DNA from: Methylobacillus caricis
GTDB taxonomy: Bacteria > Pseudomonadota > Gammaproteobacteria > Burkholderiales > Methylophilaceae
Assembly: GCF_020532705.1 (NCBI RefSeq)
Contig: NZ_JAJAVD010000001.1
Span: 186,001-250,000 of the forward strand
Length of the DNA: 64,000 bases
Direction of reading: 5' to 3'
Shown here: positions 28,026 to 38,161 of the stretch, piece by piece
Numbering within the stretch: position 1 is the first letter of the stretch
Layout of the letters: every line of letters starts with the position of its first letter
Notes under the pieces: generated by a model
Database searches by the model: none
Seen by the model: only the letters and a program-made list of their open reading frames with translations
Told to the model about the DNA's origin: nothing
Position numbers and translations under genes: made by a program

Positions 28026-28649
28026 ATGGCTCTGCCCATACTCTATTCATATCGCCGTTGCCCTTACGCCATGCGTGCACGTATGGCGCTGCATTATGCA
28101 GGTATCAAGGTTGAAGTCCGAGAAATTTCACTCAAGGCCAAGCCTGCCCATATGCTGGCGGTTTCCCCCAAGGGAACGGTACCTGTGCTGGTGTTGGGTG
28201 ATGGAGCAGTCATAGATCAAAGCCTGGACATCATGGAGTGGGCGCTTCTTCAGCATGATCCTGATGGCTGGCTTGAGAACAAGGCGGCTTCATTGCCATT
28301 GATTGCACGGAATGACGGGCCTTTCAAGCAGGCATTGGATCAGTATAAATACGCCAGTCGCTTCCCGGAAAACCTACCAGAAACTTATCGCGAGCATGGA
28401 GAGGACTTTCTCCATGAGCTCGAAGATCGCCTGCAACAACAGCTGAGTCTGTTGCCACATGGTATAGGCTTGACGGATATTGCCATTTTTCCTTTCATCC
28501 GCCAGTTCTGCATGGTGGATGAGGCCTGGTTTCAGCAGGCGGCCTATTCGAGACTGAAAGTCTGGCTGGCGGGGCTGCTTGATTCCCCACTGTTTAAGGA
28601 CATCATGCAGAAACAGCCCTTGTATGACGGACAGAATCAGCAAGGGTAG
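28026..28649 (+). CDS. Glutathione S-transferase-like protein
   Basis: The 207-residue protein has a thioredoxin-fold N-terminal domain with YRRCPYAMRARMAL (Cys12) and SPKGTVPVLVLGDGAVIDQSLDIMEW, the glutathione-binding cis-Pro and SNAIL-like region. An all-helical C-terminal domain follows. A Cys in place of the catalytic Tyr/Ser points to omega or glutaredoxin-like activity such as deglutathionylation or disulfide exchange. It starts 5 bases after pyrD and is probably co-transcribed. It ends at a hairpin shared with the convergent clpA gene. Confidence 0.85.
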   Translation: MALPILYSYRRCPYAMRARMALHYAGIKVEVREISLKAKPAHMLAVSPKGTVPVLVLGDGAVIDQSLDIMEWALLQHDPDGWLENKAASLPLIARNDGPFKQALDQYKYASRFPENLPETYREHGEDFLHELEDRLQQQLSLLPHGIGLTDIAIFPFIRQFCMVDEAWFQQAAYSRLKVWLAGLLDSPLFKDIMQKQPLYDGQNQQG

Positions 28650-28660
28650 GGGTTGAGAGG

Positions 28661-28698
28661 CAAATAAAAACGCCGCTGGATGGATCGCAGCGGCGTTT
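28661..28698 (-). terminator. Rho-independent terminator of clpSA, shared with the GST gene
   Basis: The stem AAACGCCGCTG/CAGCGGCGTTT has a 9-base loop. Read on the minus strand it ends in TTTTTATTTG, so it best terminates clpA. In the plus direction it gives only a short T-run for the pyrD-GST unit. Confidence 0.85.
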
Positions 28699-28718
28699 CA
28701 AGTTGCTTGCGCAGTGGT

Positions 28719-31004
28719 TTAATTTGCGACGTCAGCTTCGAGCGCGGGCTTGTCTTCTGGGGTTTCCTTGTCAAAGCTCAGCTTGATATTGTCTTCCTTA
28801 TCAAGGTCCACCTGTACATGTCCGCCATTGGCCAGTTTGCCAAACAGCAACTCGTCAGCCAAGGCACGGCGTATGGTGTCCTGGATCAGGCGGGCCATCG
28901 GACGTGCACCCATGAGCGGATCGAAACCTTTCTTGCCCAGGTAAGCCTTGAGTGCATCGCTGAAGGTGGCTTCCACTTTCTTCTCATGCAGTTGGTCTTC
29001 AAGCTGCATGAGGAATTTGTCCACTACGCGCATGATGATGTCCTGTGACAGCGGAGCAAACGATACTGTGGCATCCAGGCGGTTACGGAATTCAGGACTG
29101 AACAGGCGCTTGATATCTGCCATTTCATCGCCGGAGCTGCTTGCCAGCGTAAAGCCGATGCTGGTTTTGCTGATGGCTTCAGCGCCTGCGTTGGTGGTCA
29201 TGATAATGGTGACATTACGGAAATCAGCCTTGCGGCCATTGTTGTCTGTCAGCGTGCCATGATCCATCACTTGCAGCAGGATGTTGAAGATATCAGGGTG
29301 GGCCTTCTCGATCTCATCCAGCAACAATACGCAATAAGGCGTCTTGGTAATAGCCTCTGTCAGCAAGCCCCCTTGTTCAAAGCCGACATAGCCGGGAGGG
29401 GCACCGATCAGGCGTGACACGGCATGACGCTCCATATATTCGGACATGTCAAAGCGGATCAATTCAACACCCAGTGTATAGGCGAGCTGGCGAGCAACTT
29501 CAGTCTTGCCGACACCGGTAGGCCCGGAAAACAGGAATGAGCCTATAGGCTTGTTGTTGCTGCCAAGGCCACTACGCGCCATCTTGATGGCGCTGGCCAG
29601 TACTTCAATAGCTTTGTCCTGGCCGAATACGGTAGCCTTGAGATCCCGTTCCAGGGTTTTCAGGGTATTCCTGTCATCGCTGGAGATATTCTTGGGAGGT
29701 ATGCGTGCCACCTTGGCGACGATATCTTCGATCTCCTTGTTGCCAATCACCTTTTTCTGCTTGGATTTGGGCAATATGCGCTGAGCGGCGCCTGCTTCGT
29801 CTATGACGTCAATCGCCTTGTCTGGCAAGTGACGATCGTTGATGTAGCGCGCAGAAAGCTCAGCTGCCGTATTGAGGGCAGAGGCAGTGTATTTGACACT
29901 ATGATGTTTTTCAAAACGCGACTTCAGGCCTTTGAGTATCTCCACGGTTTCGGAAATAGTCGGCTCTACTACATCCACTTTCTGGAAGCGGCGTGACAAT
30001 GCATGATCCTTCTCGAAGATGCCACGGAATTCCTGGTATGTGGTGGCGCCTATGCATTTAAGCGAGCCATTGGACAGTGCCGGCTTGAGCAGGTTGGAAG
30101 CATCCAGTGTACCACCGCTGGCAGCACCTGCGCCAATCAGGGTGTGGATCTCATCAATGAATAAAATAGCGTCAGGCTGCTCAGCCAGTTTCTTCATCAC
30201 GGCTTTCAGCCGTTGCTCAAAGTCTCCACGGTATTTGGTACCAGCGAGCAGGGCTCCCATATCAAGAGAGTAGATAACGGCATTTTCCAGCACGTCGGGT
30301 ACGGTGCCTTCTACAATACGGCGCGCCAAGCCTTCGGCAATCGCGGTTTTGCCCACACCGGCTTCGCCAACCAGCAATGGGTTGTTCTTGCGGCGACGGC
30401 AAAGTGTCTGCACCACGCGCTCCAATTCCTGGGCGCGACCTATGAGAGGATCAATCTTGCCTGCCAGCACCTGCTGGTTAAGGTTCTGCGTGTAGCTTTC
30501 CAGCGCGCTGGCTGGTGTGGCTTCGGATTCCACTTCCTGCTCTGTTTCGCTGCGCTTGGAGGTTCCGTCTGCCACCTTAGCCACGCCGTGAGAAATGAAG
30601 TTGACCACGTCAAGGCGGGTAATGCCCTGCTGATGCAGGAAGAACACGGCATGTGAGTCTTTCTCGCCATAAATGGCCACCAGCACATTGGCACCAGTGA
30701 CCTCTTTCTTGCCCGAGGACTGGACGTGCAGGATGGCGCGCTGGATGACACGCTGAAAACCAAGGGTAGGCTGCGTGTCGACTTCTTCGCTGCCTTCAAC
30801 AGTCGGCGTATGCTCTTCAATGTAGTTGTTGAGTTCGCTGCGTAGATTGTCCAGATTGGCGCCACAAGACCGCAGTACATCGGCTGCTGTCGGGTTGTCG
30901 ATCATGGCCAGCAGCAGATGTTCCACGGTAATAAGCTCGTGTCGTTTCTGTCTGGCGTCCATGAACGCCATATGTAGGGATACTTCGAGTTCTTGCGCAA
31001 TCAT
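28719..31004 (-). CDS. clpA: ATP-dependent Clp protease ATP-binding subunit ClpA
   Basis: The 761-residue AAA+ unfoldase feeds substrates to ClpP. It has the N-domain with two Clp-N repeats ([26 protein letters not shown]) and two ATPase modules. Their Walker A motifs are GEAGVGKT near residue 209 and GPTGVGKT near 493, with Walker [13 protein letters not shown] and [12 protein letters not shown]. The C-terminal D2 has the [14 protein letters not shown] arginine sensor. Length and order match E. coli ClpA. It follows clpS by 20 bases in the usual clpS-clpA operon. Confidence 0.96.
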   Translation of the reverse strand: MIAQELEVSLHMAFMDARQKRHELITVEHLLLAMIDNPTAADVLRSCGANLDNLRSELNNYIEEHTPTVEGSEEVDTQPTLGFQRVIQRAILHVQSSGKKEVTGANVLVAIYGEKDSHAVFFLHQQGITRLDVVNFISHGVAKVADGTSKRSETEQEVESEATPASALESYTQNLNQQVLAGKIDPLIGRAQELERVVQTLCRRRKNNPLLVGEAGVGKTAIAEGLARRIVEGTVPDVLENAVIYSLDMGALLAGTKYRGDFEQRLKAVMKKLAEQPDAILFIDEIHTLIGAGAASGGTLDASNLLKPALSNGSLKCIGATTYQEFRGIFEKDHALSRRFQKVDVVEPTISETVEILKGLKSRFEKHHSVKYTASALNTAAELSARYINDRHLPDKAIDVIDEAGAAQRILPKSKQKKVIGNKEIEDIVAKVARIPPKNISSDDRNTLKTLERDLKATVFGQDKAIEVLASAIKMARSGLGSNNKPIGSFLFSGPTGVGKTEVARQLAYTLGVELIRFDMSEYMERHAVSRLIGAPPGYVGFEQGGLLTEAITKTPYCVLLLDEIEKAHPDIFNILLQVMDHGTLTDNNGRKADFRNVTIIMTTNAGAEAISKTSIGFTLASSSGDEMADIKRLFSPEFRNRLDATVSFAPLSQDIIMRVVDKFLMQLEDQLHEKKVEATFSDALKAYLGKKGFDPLMGARPMARLIQDTIRRALADELLFGKLANGGHVQVDLDKEDNIKLSFDKETPEDKPALEADVAN

Positions 31005-31024
31005 TTAAGCTTCCTCAGCTTTCT

Positions 31025-31336
31025 TCAGGCTTCTTCCATCGTGCATTGCAGCGGGTGCTGGTGCTCGCGGGCATAGCTAATAACTTGATTCACCTTGGTT
31101 TCGGCGATGCCGTGCGGATATACGCCGCATACGCCTGCACCTTCAGTATGTACTTGGAGCATGATTTGCGTTGCTTGTTCACGATTTTTCTGGAAAAAGC
31201 GCTGCATAACATCGACTACAAATTCCATAGGCGTGTAGTCATCATTCAGCAGAATGACCTTGTACATGGCGGGCGGCCTGGGTTTGGTGGCGCCGGTCTT
31301 TTCGACAATGCTGTCCTGATGTTTGATGCTAGCCAT
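31025..31336 (-). CDS. clpS: ATP-dependent Clp protease adaptor ClpS
   Basis: ClpS delivers N-degron substrates to ClpA. The 103-residue protein has an unstructured N-terminal tail and the core [27 protein letters not shown] with the following Met lies in the N-degron pocket region. [24 protein letters not shown] is also typical. It is the first gene of the clpSA operon, with a candidate promoter 12-40 bases upstream. Confidence 0.96.
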   Translation of the reverse strand: MASIKHQDSIVEKTGATKPRPPAMYKVILLNDDYTPMEFVVDVMQRFFQKNREQATQIMLQVHTEGAGVCGVYPHGIAETKVNQVISYAREHQHPLQCTMEEA

Positions 31337-31347
31337 ATCTTGTAGTC

Positions 31348-31376
31348 TATTTTGAGCCGAATGCAGAATTTTTCAA
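31348..31376 (-). promoter_or_regulatory. Candidate clpSA promoter
   Basis: On the minus strand TTGAAA (31376-31371) is followed after 17 bases by AAAATA (31353-31348). The -35 is good and the -10 is weak. It lies 12 bases upstream of the clpS ATG. Confidence 0.35.
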
Positions 31377-31442
31377 GTCTGAAATGAGTAGGGTTATTTG
31401 CTCTACTCTAGATTTAATCAAAATTTCTGCCTGTCAGTACTG

Positions 31443-32699
31443 TTACGGATAAATCCTGACAGTTTTTACTGTCCTGTCCTGGGTTTTGATGATTTCAAGC
31501 TTGAAGTCGCCAATTTTCAGACCAATGCCGGATTCGGGAATGTCTTCAAAGTGCTCGATAATCAGGCCATTGAGCGTGCGCGGGCCGTCCACAGGCAGGC
31601 TGATGCCAAGCTTTTTGTTGATGTCGCGCAAGCTGCTGCTGGCATCTACCAGCCAGCTACCTTTGCTTTCCTTACGGTAAGCCTGCTCCGGCACCATGGA
31701 TTCACTGGCAAAATCACCAATAATAGCTTTGATGATATCTTCGAGTGTCACAAGGCCTTTGAGTTCACCATATTCATCAACAACGAGGGCAATGCGCTGC
31801 TGATTCTGCTGAAACTCCTGCATCTGGGTATAGAGCGGTGTGCCTGAAGGAATAAAGTAAGCTGACTCTATGTTCTGGGTCAATATACGTTGGGTCAGGT
31901 CTTGCTGGCGCAATGCATTGATAATCTTGCGGATGTGCAGCATGCCGATAATTTCTTCAGTCGGTCCCTTGCGTACTGGAAGGCGGGTGTGATGGCAATG
32001 GGTGATTTGCTGCAAAATATCTTCCATTGGTGCATCAAAATCCACAATTTCAAGCTGTGTGTGCACGGTCATGATGTCATCGACCGTGGTTTGCTCCAGA
32101 TCTAGCAGGTTGAGCAACACTTCGCGATGTTTCTGCGGGATGGGGCTGGTAGATTCGCTGAAGATACTGCGCAATTCCTCAATGCTGGCGGTGTGGCTGC
32201 TTTCGGTAAAGCTGACTTTCATACCCAGCAGGCGGAGCAGGCTATTGGCACACAGGTTGGCAAGCCAGATCAAGGGATAGCCAACCTTTACCAGGGGCAG
32301 GAGTACATAGCTGAATGCCAGCGCCAATGGTTCTGCGTGGCGCGCAGCAATTACCTTGGGAGTAATCTCGCTGAACACGAGGATGGCGAAAGTAATGATG
32401 AGCGTAGAGGCTGGCATGAGCAGCTCACCGAGATTGAAAAGCCTGATGCTGATAAATGCCGCCAGAGTTGACGCAGCGGCATTGGCCAAGGTGTTGCCTA
32501 GCAGTATGGCACCAAGAAACTGTTCACGTTCATGTAGTAGCCTGGAGGCGAGGTGGGCACTGCGTAGCCCTTCTTTTGCCAGTATTTTCAGCCGATGACG
32601 ATTGAGCATCATCAGGCTGGTCTCGGCCATGGAAAAAAATGCGGAAATAAAAAGCAGCAGGGCGAGTATGCCCAGCTGCCATAATAAGGGAATGTCCAA
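31443..32699 (-). CDS. CNNM/CorC-HlyC-family transporter-like protein (DUF21, CBS pair, CorC domain)
   Basis: The 418-residue protein has an N-terminal DUF21 membrane domain of about four helices (residues 1-180; FFSMAETSLMMLNRHRLK, VFSEITPKVIA). A CBS pair (about 200-320) includes MTVHTQLEIVDFDAPMEDIL and VVDEYGELKGLVTLEDII. A C-terminal CorC/HlyC domain follows (SSLRDINKKLGISLPVDGPRTLNGLIIEHF). The family is linked to magnesium or cobalt efflux and envelope stress, though exact transport is debated. It follows secF by 54 bases and could be the distal gene of the sec operon. Confidence 0.9.
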   Translation of the reverse strand: MDIPLLWQLGILALLLFISAFFSMAETSLMMLNRHRLKILAKEGLRSAHLASRLLHEREQFLGAILLGNTLANAAASTLAAFISIRLFNLGELLMPASTLIITFAILVFSEITPKVIAARHAEPLALAFSYVLLPLVKVGYPLIWLANLCANSLLRLLGMKVSFTESSHTASIEELRSIFSESTSPIPQKHREVLLNLLDLEQTTVDDIMTVHTQLEIVDFDAPMEDILQQITHCHHTRLPVRKGPTEEIIGMLHIRKIINALRQQDLTQRILTQNIESAYFIPSGTPLYTQMQEFQQNQQRIALVVDEYGELKGLVTLEDIIKAIIGDFASESMVPEQAYRKESKGSWLVDASSSLRDINKKLGISLPVDGPRTLNGLIIEHFEDIPESGIGLKIGDFKLEIIKTQDRTVKTVRIYP

Positions 32700-32753
32700 C
32701 GGTAGCTATCGATTAAGAGATACCGATAGTTTCGGCGCGAAGCGCCCGCCTTG

Positions 32754-33695
32754 TCAAGGCAGTGCTTCTGCCTCGGTTTTCTTTTCGCTAGCGCCGCCGC
32801 CAATCAGGTTCTCACGGGATACACCCAGATACATGGCAATCGGGCTTGCCACCAGCACGGAGGAGTAGATGCCGAAAAGGATGCCGATGGTCAGTGCCAG
32901 GGCAAAGTTGTGCAGCACCTCACCACCAAAAAAGAGCATGGATAAGACCATGAGTTCGGTTGAGAAGTGAGTGATGATGGTACGTGACATGGTACGGGTA
33001 ATCGCATTGTTGATCACGTCCGGTACGCTGGCCTTGCGCATCTTGCGGAAGTTTTCTCTCACGCGGTCAAAAACAACCACGGATTCATTTACCGAGTAAC
33101 CCAGTACCGCCAGCACTGCCGCAAGTACGGTCAGGTTGAATTCCCACTGGAAAAAGGCGAAGAAGCCGAGAATGATGACCACGTCATGCATATTGGCGAT
33201 GACAGCTGCCACCGCAAAGCGCCATTCGAAGCGCAAGGCAAGATAGGCCATGATGCCGGCACAGACAAACAGCATCGCCAGTGCTCCCTTGTCGTACAGC
33301 TCCTGGCCAACCTGTGCACCTACAGACTCAACGCGGTGCAGCTTGACTGAGGGGTCTGCCTTGGCCAGTGCCGACAATACCTGATCGGACAGTTGGGCAA
33401 TGGAAACGCCTGGCTTGATTGGCAGGCGGATCAGTACGTCCTGGCTGGTGCCGAAGTTCTGCACTGTGGCATCCTTGAGGCCGATCTCGTCCACGGATTT
33501 GCGGATGCTTTCCAGATTGGCTGCTTGCGGGTAGCTCACTTCCATCATGGTGCCGCCAGTGAAGTCGACTCCCAGATGCAAACCTCTAGTGAACAGGAAG
33601 AATACCGCAAGCAGAAAGGTTGCCAGCGAAATGGTCGTTGTCAGACGGCCATAACTCATGAACGGTATATCTTTTTTGATTCTGAAAAATTCCAT
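32754..33695 (-). CDS. secF: Protein translocase subunit SecF
   Basis: SecF forms a heterodimer with SecD that uses the proton gradient to help release translocated proteins. The 313-residue protein has the six-helix RND-like topology, a first periplasmic loop with HLGVDFTGGTMMEV, and the conserved block VLAVLGYSVNESVVVFDRVREN plus RTMSRTIITHFST. It is preceded by secD (52-base gap) in the tgt-yajC-secD-secF order. Confidence 0.96.
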   Translation of the reverse strand: MEFFRIKKDIPFMSYGRLTTTISLATFLLAVFFLFTRGLHLGVDFTGGTMMEVSYPQAANLESIRKSVDEIGLKDATVQNFGTSQDVLIRLPIKPGVSIAQLSDQVLSALAKADPSVKLHRVESVGAQVGQELYDKGALAMLFVCAGIMAYLALRFEWRFAVAAVIANMHDVVIILGFFAFFQWEFNLTVLAAVLAVLGYSVNESVVVFDRVRENFRKMRKASVPDVINNAITRTMSRTIITHFSTELMVLSMLFFGGEVLHNFALALTIGILFGIYSSVLVASPIAMYLGVSRENLIGGGASEKKTEAEALP

Positions 33696-33747
33696 GATAT
33701 TTACTCTAGTCTTTATGCCTGGTTGATAGCAATGTTCAGTATGGCTT

Positions 33748-35577
33748 TTAGCCTATGGACAACTTGTTGATCTTGCGGCGGTAGCCATAGATCAAGTTGA
33801 TCACAGCCCTTGAAATCACCACGGCGCTAAACATCGAGGTCAGAATGCCCAATACGTGTACCACGGCAAAGCCCTTGATCGGACCGGTTCCGAACATGAA
33901 CAAGGCGACACCGGCAATCAGGGTAGTGACGTTGGCATCCAGGATGGTGTCGAACGCACGGTCATAGCCGGCATGGATAGATGCCTGCGGAGTATTGCCA
34001 TTGCGTATTTCTTCACGAATCCGTTCGTTGATCAGTACGTTGGCATCAATCGCCATCCCCAATGTCAGCGCGACGGCAGCAATGCCTGGCAGGGTCAGGG
34101 TGGCTTGCAGCAGAGACAGCAGGGCCACCAGCAACAGCAGGTTGATGCTCAGCGCCAGTACCGATACGCTACCGAACAGCATGTAGTAGACCAGCATGAA
34201 TGCGGAAATTGCGACAAACCCCCACAGTGTGGAATGCATTCCGCGCTCAATATTGGCTTCACCCATGCTTGGGCCCACGGTGCGCTCTTCTATGATTTCC
34301 ATTGGTGCTGCCAGTGCACCGGAGCGCAGGAGCAGGGAAATATCGGTGGCTTCCTGGGTATTGGCCATGCCGGATATCTGCACGCGGCCACCACCGATTT
34401 CCTCGCGGATGACCGGGGCGGTAATGACTTCGGCCTGGCCTTTCTCAATTAGCAGGATGGCCATGCGCTTGCCCACGTTTTCGCGGGTGGCCTGTTTGAA
34501 GATGCGTGCTCCGCGGCCATCCAGGGTCACGTGTACCACGGCACCGCCACCCTGTTGATCCATGCCTGGTCCTGCATCGGTGATGTAGTCACCGGTCAGG
34601 ACCACATTTTTCTTCACCAACATGGGCTGGCCATTTCGATCGGTGTAGAAATCGGTGCCGAAAGGGACTTGACCCTTGGCGGCACTTTCCAGTGTCAATG
34701 CATTGCTCTTGTCTTCATCCACCATGCGGATTTCCAGGGTAGCAGTACGCCCCAGAATTTCCTTGGCCTTGGCAGTATCCTGCACACCTGGAAGCTGTAC
34801 CACGACACGATCCAGGCCTTGTTGCTGAATCACGGGCTCGGCAACGCCCAGCTCGTTGATCCGGTTATGCAGGGTCTGGATGTTCTGCTTGAGTGCAAAC
34901 TCCTGAATGCGCTTCTGCGCAGGCTGGCTCAGCACAGCTTTCAGGACCTTGTCGTCACCATGATCTTCTGTGCTGAAGGTCAGGTCTGGGTATTCCTTTG
35001 ACAGTGTTTTTTCTGCCTTTGTGAGCTGGGCTGTATCCTTGAAGCGGATCTTGACGGCTTGGCCTTCACGCGAGACTCCAAGGTAACTCAAGCGCGCGCT
35101 GCGCAATGCACTGCGGAAGTCTCCCACATAGCGCTCAGCTGCCTGGTCCAGCGCAGCCTTCATGTCCACCTGCAATAGGAAGTGTACGCCGCCACGCAAA
35201 TCCAGGCCCAGGTACATTGGGCGGGCACCGATGCTGCGCAGCCATTCCGGGGAGCGGGAAAGCAGATTGAGCGCAATCACGTAATCCTTGCCCAGGCGGC
35301 TTTGCAAGATATCCTTGGCTTTCAGCTGGGTATCTGTATTCGCAAACCGCACCTTGACGCCGTTGGTGTCGAGAAACAAAGCCTCAAACTGGATTTCTTC
35401 CTGGTTGAGGATGTTTTCCGTGTTGGCAAGCAACGCAGAGTCCACTTTGGCATTGGTCTTAGCTGCAGTGATTTGGACAGCTGGCGATTCGCCGAACAGA
35501 TTAGGCGCCGCATAGAGCAGCCCCAGCACAACAACGACCAGCACTAGCAGGTATTTCCATAAAGGGTAGCGGTTCAT
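33748..35577 (-). CDS. secD: Protein translocase subunit SecD
   Basis: The 609-residue SecD has an N-terminal helix (YLLVLVVVVLGLLYA) and a large periplasmic region. That region carries LGLDLRGGVHFLLQVDM and the P1-type repeats with GVAEPVIQQQGLDRVVVQLPGVQD. The C-terminal RND-like membrane domain shows LGMAIDANVLINERIREE and FDTILDANVTTLIAGVALF. It functions with SecF and YajC at the inner membrane to drive late steps of export. Size and order are standard. Confidence 0.97.
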   Translation of the reverse strand: MNRYPLWKYLLVLVVVVLGLLYAAPNLFGESPAVQITAAKTNAKVDSALLANTENILNQEEIQFEALFLDTNGVKVRFANTDTQLKAKDILQSRLGKDYVIALNLLSRSPEWLRSIGARPMYLGLDLRGGVHFLLQVDMKAALDQAAERYVGDFRSALRSARLSYLGVSREGQAVKIRFKDTAQLTKAEKTLSKEYPDLTFSTEDHGDDKVLKAVLSQPAQKRIQEFALKQNIQTLHNRINELGVAEPVIQQQGLDRVVVQLPGVQDTAKAKEILGRTATLEIRMVDEDKSNALTLESAAKGQVPFGTDFYTDRNGQPMLVKKNVVLTGDYITDAGPGMDQQGGGAVVHVTLDGRGARIFKQATRENVGKRMAILLIEKGQAEVITAPVIREEIGGGRVQISGMANTQEATDISLLLRSGALAAPMEIIEERTVGPSMGEANIERGMHSTLWGFVAISAFMLVYYMLFGSVSVLALSINLLLLVALLSLLQATLTLPGIAAVALTLGMAIDANVLINERIREEIRNGNTPQASIHAGYDRAFDTILDANVTTLIAGVALFMFGTGPIKGFAVVHVLGILTSMFSAVVISRAVINLIYGYRRKINKLSIG

Positions 35578-35642
35578 GAAGCAGCTCGCATTTCAGTGTT
35601 TCGATATTTTTAAAGTCGGATTTCAATAGTGGCAGCGGACTG

Positions 35643-35963
35643 TTACAAGGCCTTGATGGTGCCCTTGGGCAGCAAGGTTTGTACGGTGTGCTTTTGAACG
35701 GTGATTACGGTTTCAGGTGCAATTTCCAGGCTGACATAGCCTTCGCCCACCTTGGTGATTCTGCCGACGATGCCTGATGTGGTGGTGACTTCATCACCTT
35801 TTTGCAGGGCTTCTATCAGTTTGCGTTGTTCCTTGGCCTGTTTCATTTGAGGGCGGATCAGCATGAACCAGAACAATACAAAGATCACGACCAAGGGGAT
35901 AAAGCTGGTCCAGTCTGGAGCAGACTGTGCTGCTTCTGCAGCGATAGCGGAACTGATAAACAC
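35643..35963 (-). CDS. yajC: Sec translocon accessory subunit YajC
   Basis: This 106-residue protein has one transmembrane helix (SFIPLVVIFVLFWFMLIRPQ) followed by the cytoplasmic motif KEQRKLIEALQKGDEVTTTSGIVGRI, diagnostic for YajC. It associates with SecDF and YidC. It lies between tgt and secD in the conserved operon. Confidence 0.96.
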   Translation of the reverse strand: MFISSAIAAEAAQSAPDWTSFIPLVVIFVLFWFMLIRPQMKQAKEQRKLIEALQKGDEVTTTSGIVGRITKVGEGYVSLEIAPETVITVQKHTVQTLLPKGTIKAL

Positions 35964-36039
35964 AGGTAATCTTCCTTTACTTATAGAGTGAATTGCTTGA
36001 AGCGCAAAATATTAGCCCAAAATTCTAACATAGTGTGAT

Positions 36040-37233
<1,194 letters not shown>

Positions 37234-37296
37234 TTATACTGTGCGCAATTGTGCGCAGATGACCTGTGCCATCATGACAATCAAGGAAATCCTGGT

Positions 37297-38127
37297 ATGG
37301 CTGAATCCCCTCTTCGTCCGCGTCGTCCCGGTTCGCTCATAGAGCCGGGGCTGCGTGAGCGCAGTATTTACCTGCTCCCTAACTTGTTTACCACCGCTGC
37401 ATTATTTGCTGGTTTTTATGCGATTGTTCAGGCAATGAACGGAAAGTTTGAGTATTCCGCTGTGGCTATCTTTATTGCCATGGTCATGGATGGGCTTGAT
37501 GGCCGGGTGGCGCGTATGACCAATACGCAGAGTGCATTTGGTGCGGAGTACGATAGCTTGTCGGATATGGTGTCCTTTGGTGTTGCGCCGGCTTTGGTGC
37601 TTTATGTATGGGCATTGAAACCCCTGGGCAAGCTGGGCTGGATTGCGGCATTTATTTATTGTGCGGGTGCAGCATTGCGCCTGGCGCGCTTCAATACAAA
37701 GCTGGATGAGAGTGACAAGCGATATTTCCAGGGTCTGCCCAGTCCGGCGGCAGCGGCATTGCTGGCTGGCCTGGTATGGGTGGCGCATGAAAACAGTGTA
37801 AGTGGCGCTGAAGTGTTTTTTGGCTGGGTCAAAATGCAATGGGTAGCATGGACCATTACCTTGTTTGCTGGCTTGTCCATGGTAAGCGACTTGCGCTATT
37901 ACAGTGGCAAGGATATCAACCTGCGTCGCAGTGTGCCATTTGTCGTGATTCTCCTGATAGTGCTGGCCTTTGTATTGATTTCCTATAGCCCGCCAGAGGT
38001 TCTTTTTGCCGTGTTCCTGGTCTATGGCATATCAGGTTATGTGCTGTGGATATGGCAAAAACGCAAACCCAGGGTACCTGCGAGCCAGCCGCCGCAAGAC
38101 AGTGTGAGCGACAAGCCTGTCGAGTAA
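37297..38127 (+). CDS. pssA: CDP-diacylglycerol--serine O-phosphatidyltransferase
   Basis: PssA makes phosphatidylserine, the precursor of phosphatidylethanolamine. The 276-residue integral membrane protein contains the CDP-alcohol phosphotransferase signature from MDGLDGRVARM to DSLSDMVSFG (spaced D-G-x2-A-R, G-x3-D-x3-D). About eight hydrophobic segments follow. The ATG at 37297 is chosen because AAGGAA lies 8 bases upstream. A Cys/His-rich 33-residue N-terminal extension from 37198 does not look like protein. The promoter region carries a TATACT and a duplicated TGTGCGCA. Confidence 0.92.
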   Translation: MAESPLRPRRPGSLIEPGLRERSIYLLPNLFTTAALFAGFYAIVQAMNGKFEYSAVAIFIAMVMDGLDGRVARMTNTQSAFGAEYDSLSDMVSFGVAPALVLYVWALKPLGKLGWIAAFIYCAGAALRLARFNTKLDESDKRYFQGLPSPAAAALLAGLVWVAHENSVSGAEVFFGWVKMQWVAWTITLFAGLSMVSDLRYYSGKDINLRRSVPFVVILLIVLAFVLISYSPPEVLFAVFLVYGISGYVLWIWQKRKPRVPASQPPQDSVSDKPVE

Positions 38128-38161
38128 TCACGAGGGACTGGCCCGATGGGCAGGGATGGAG

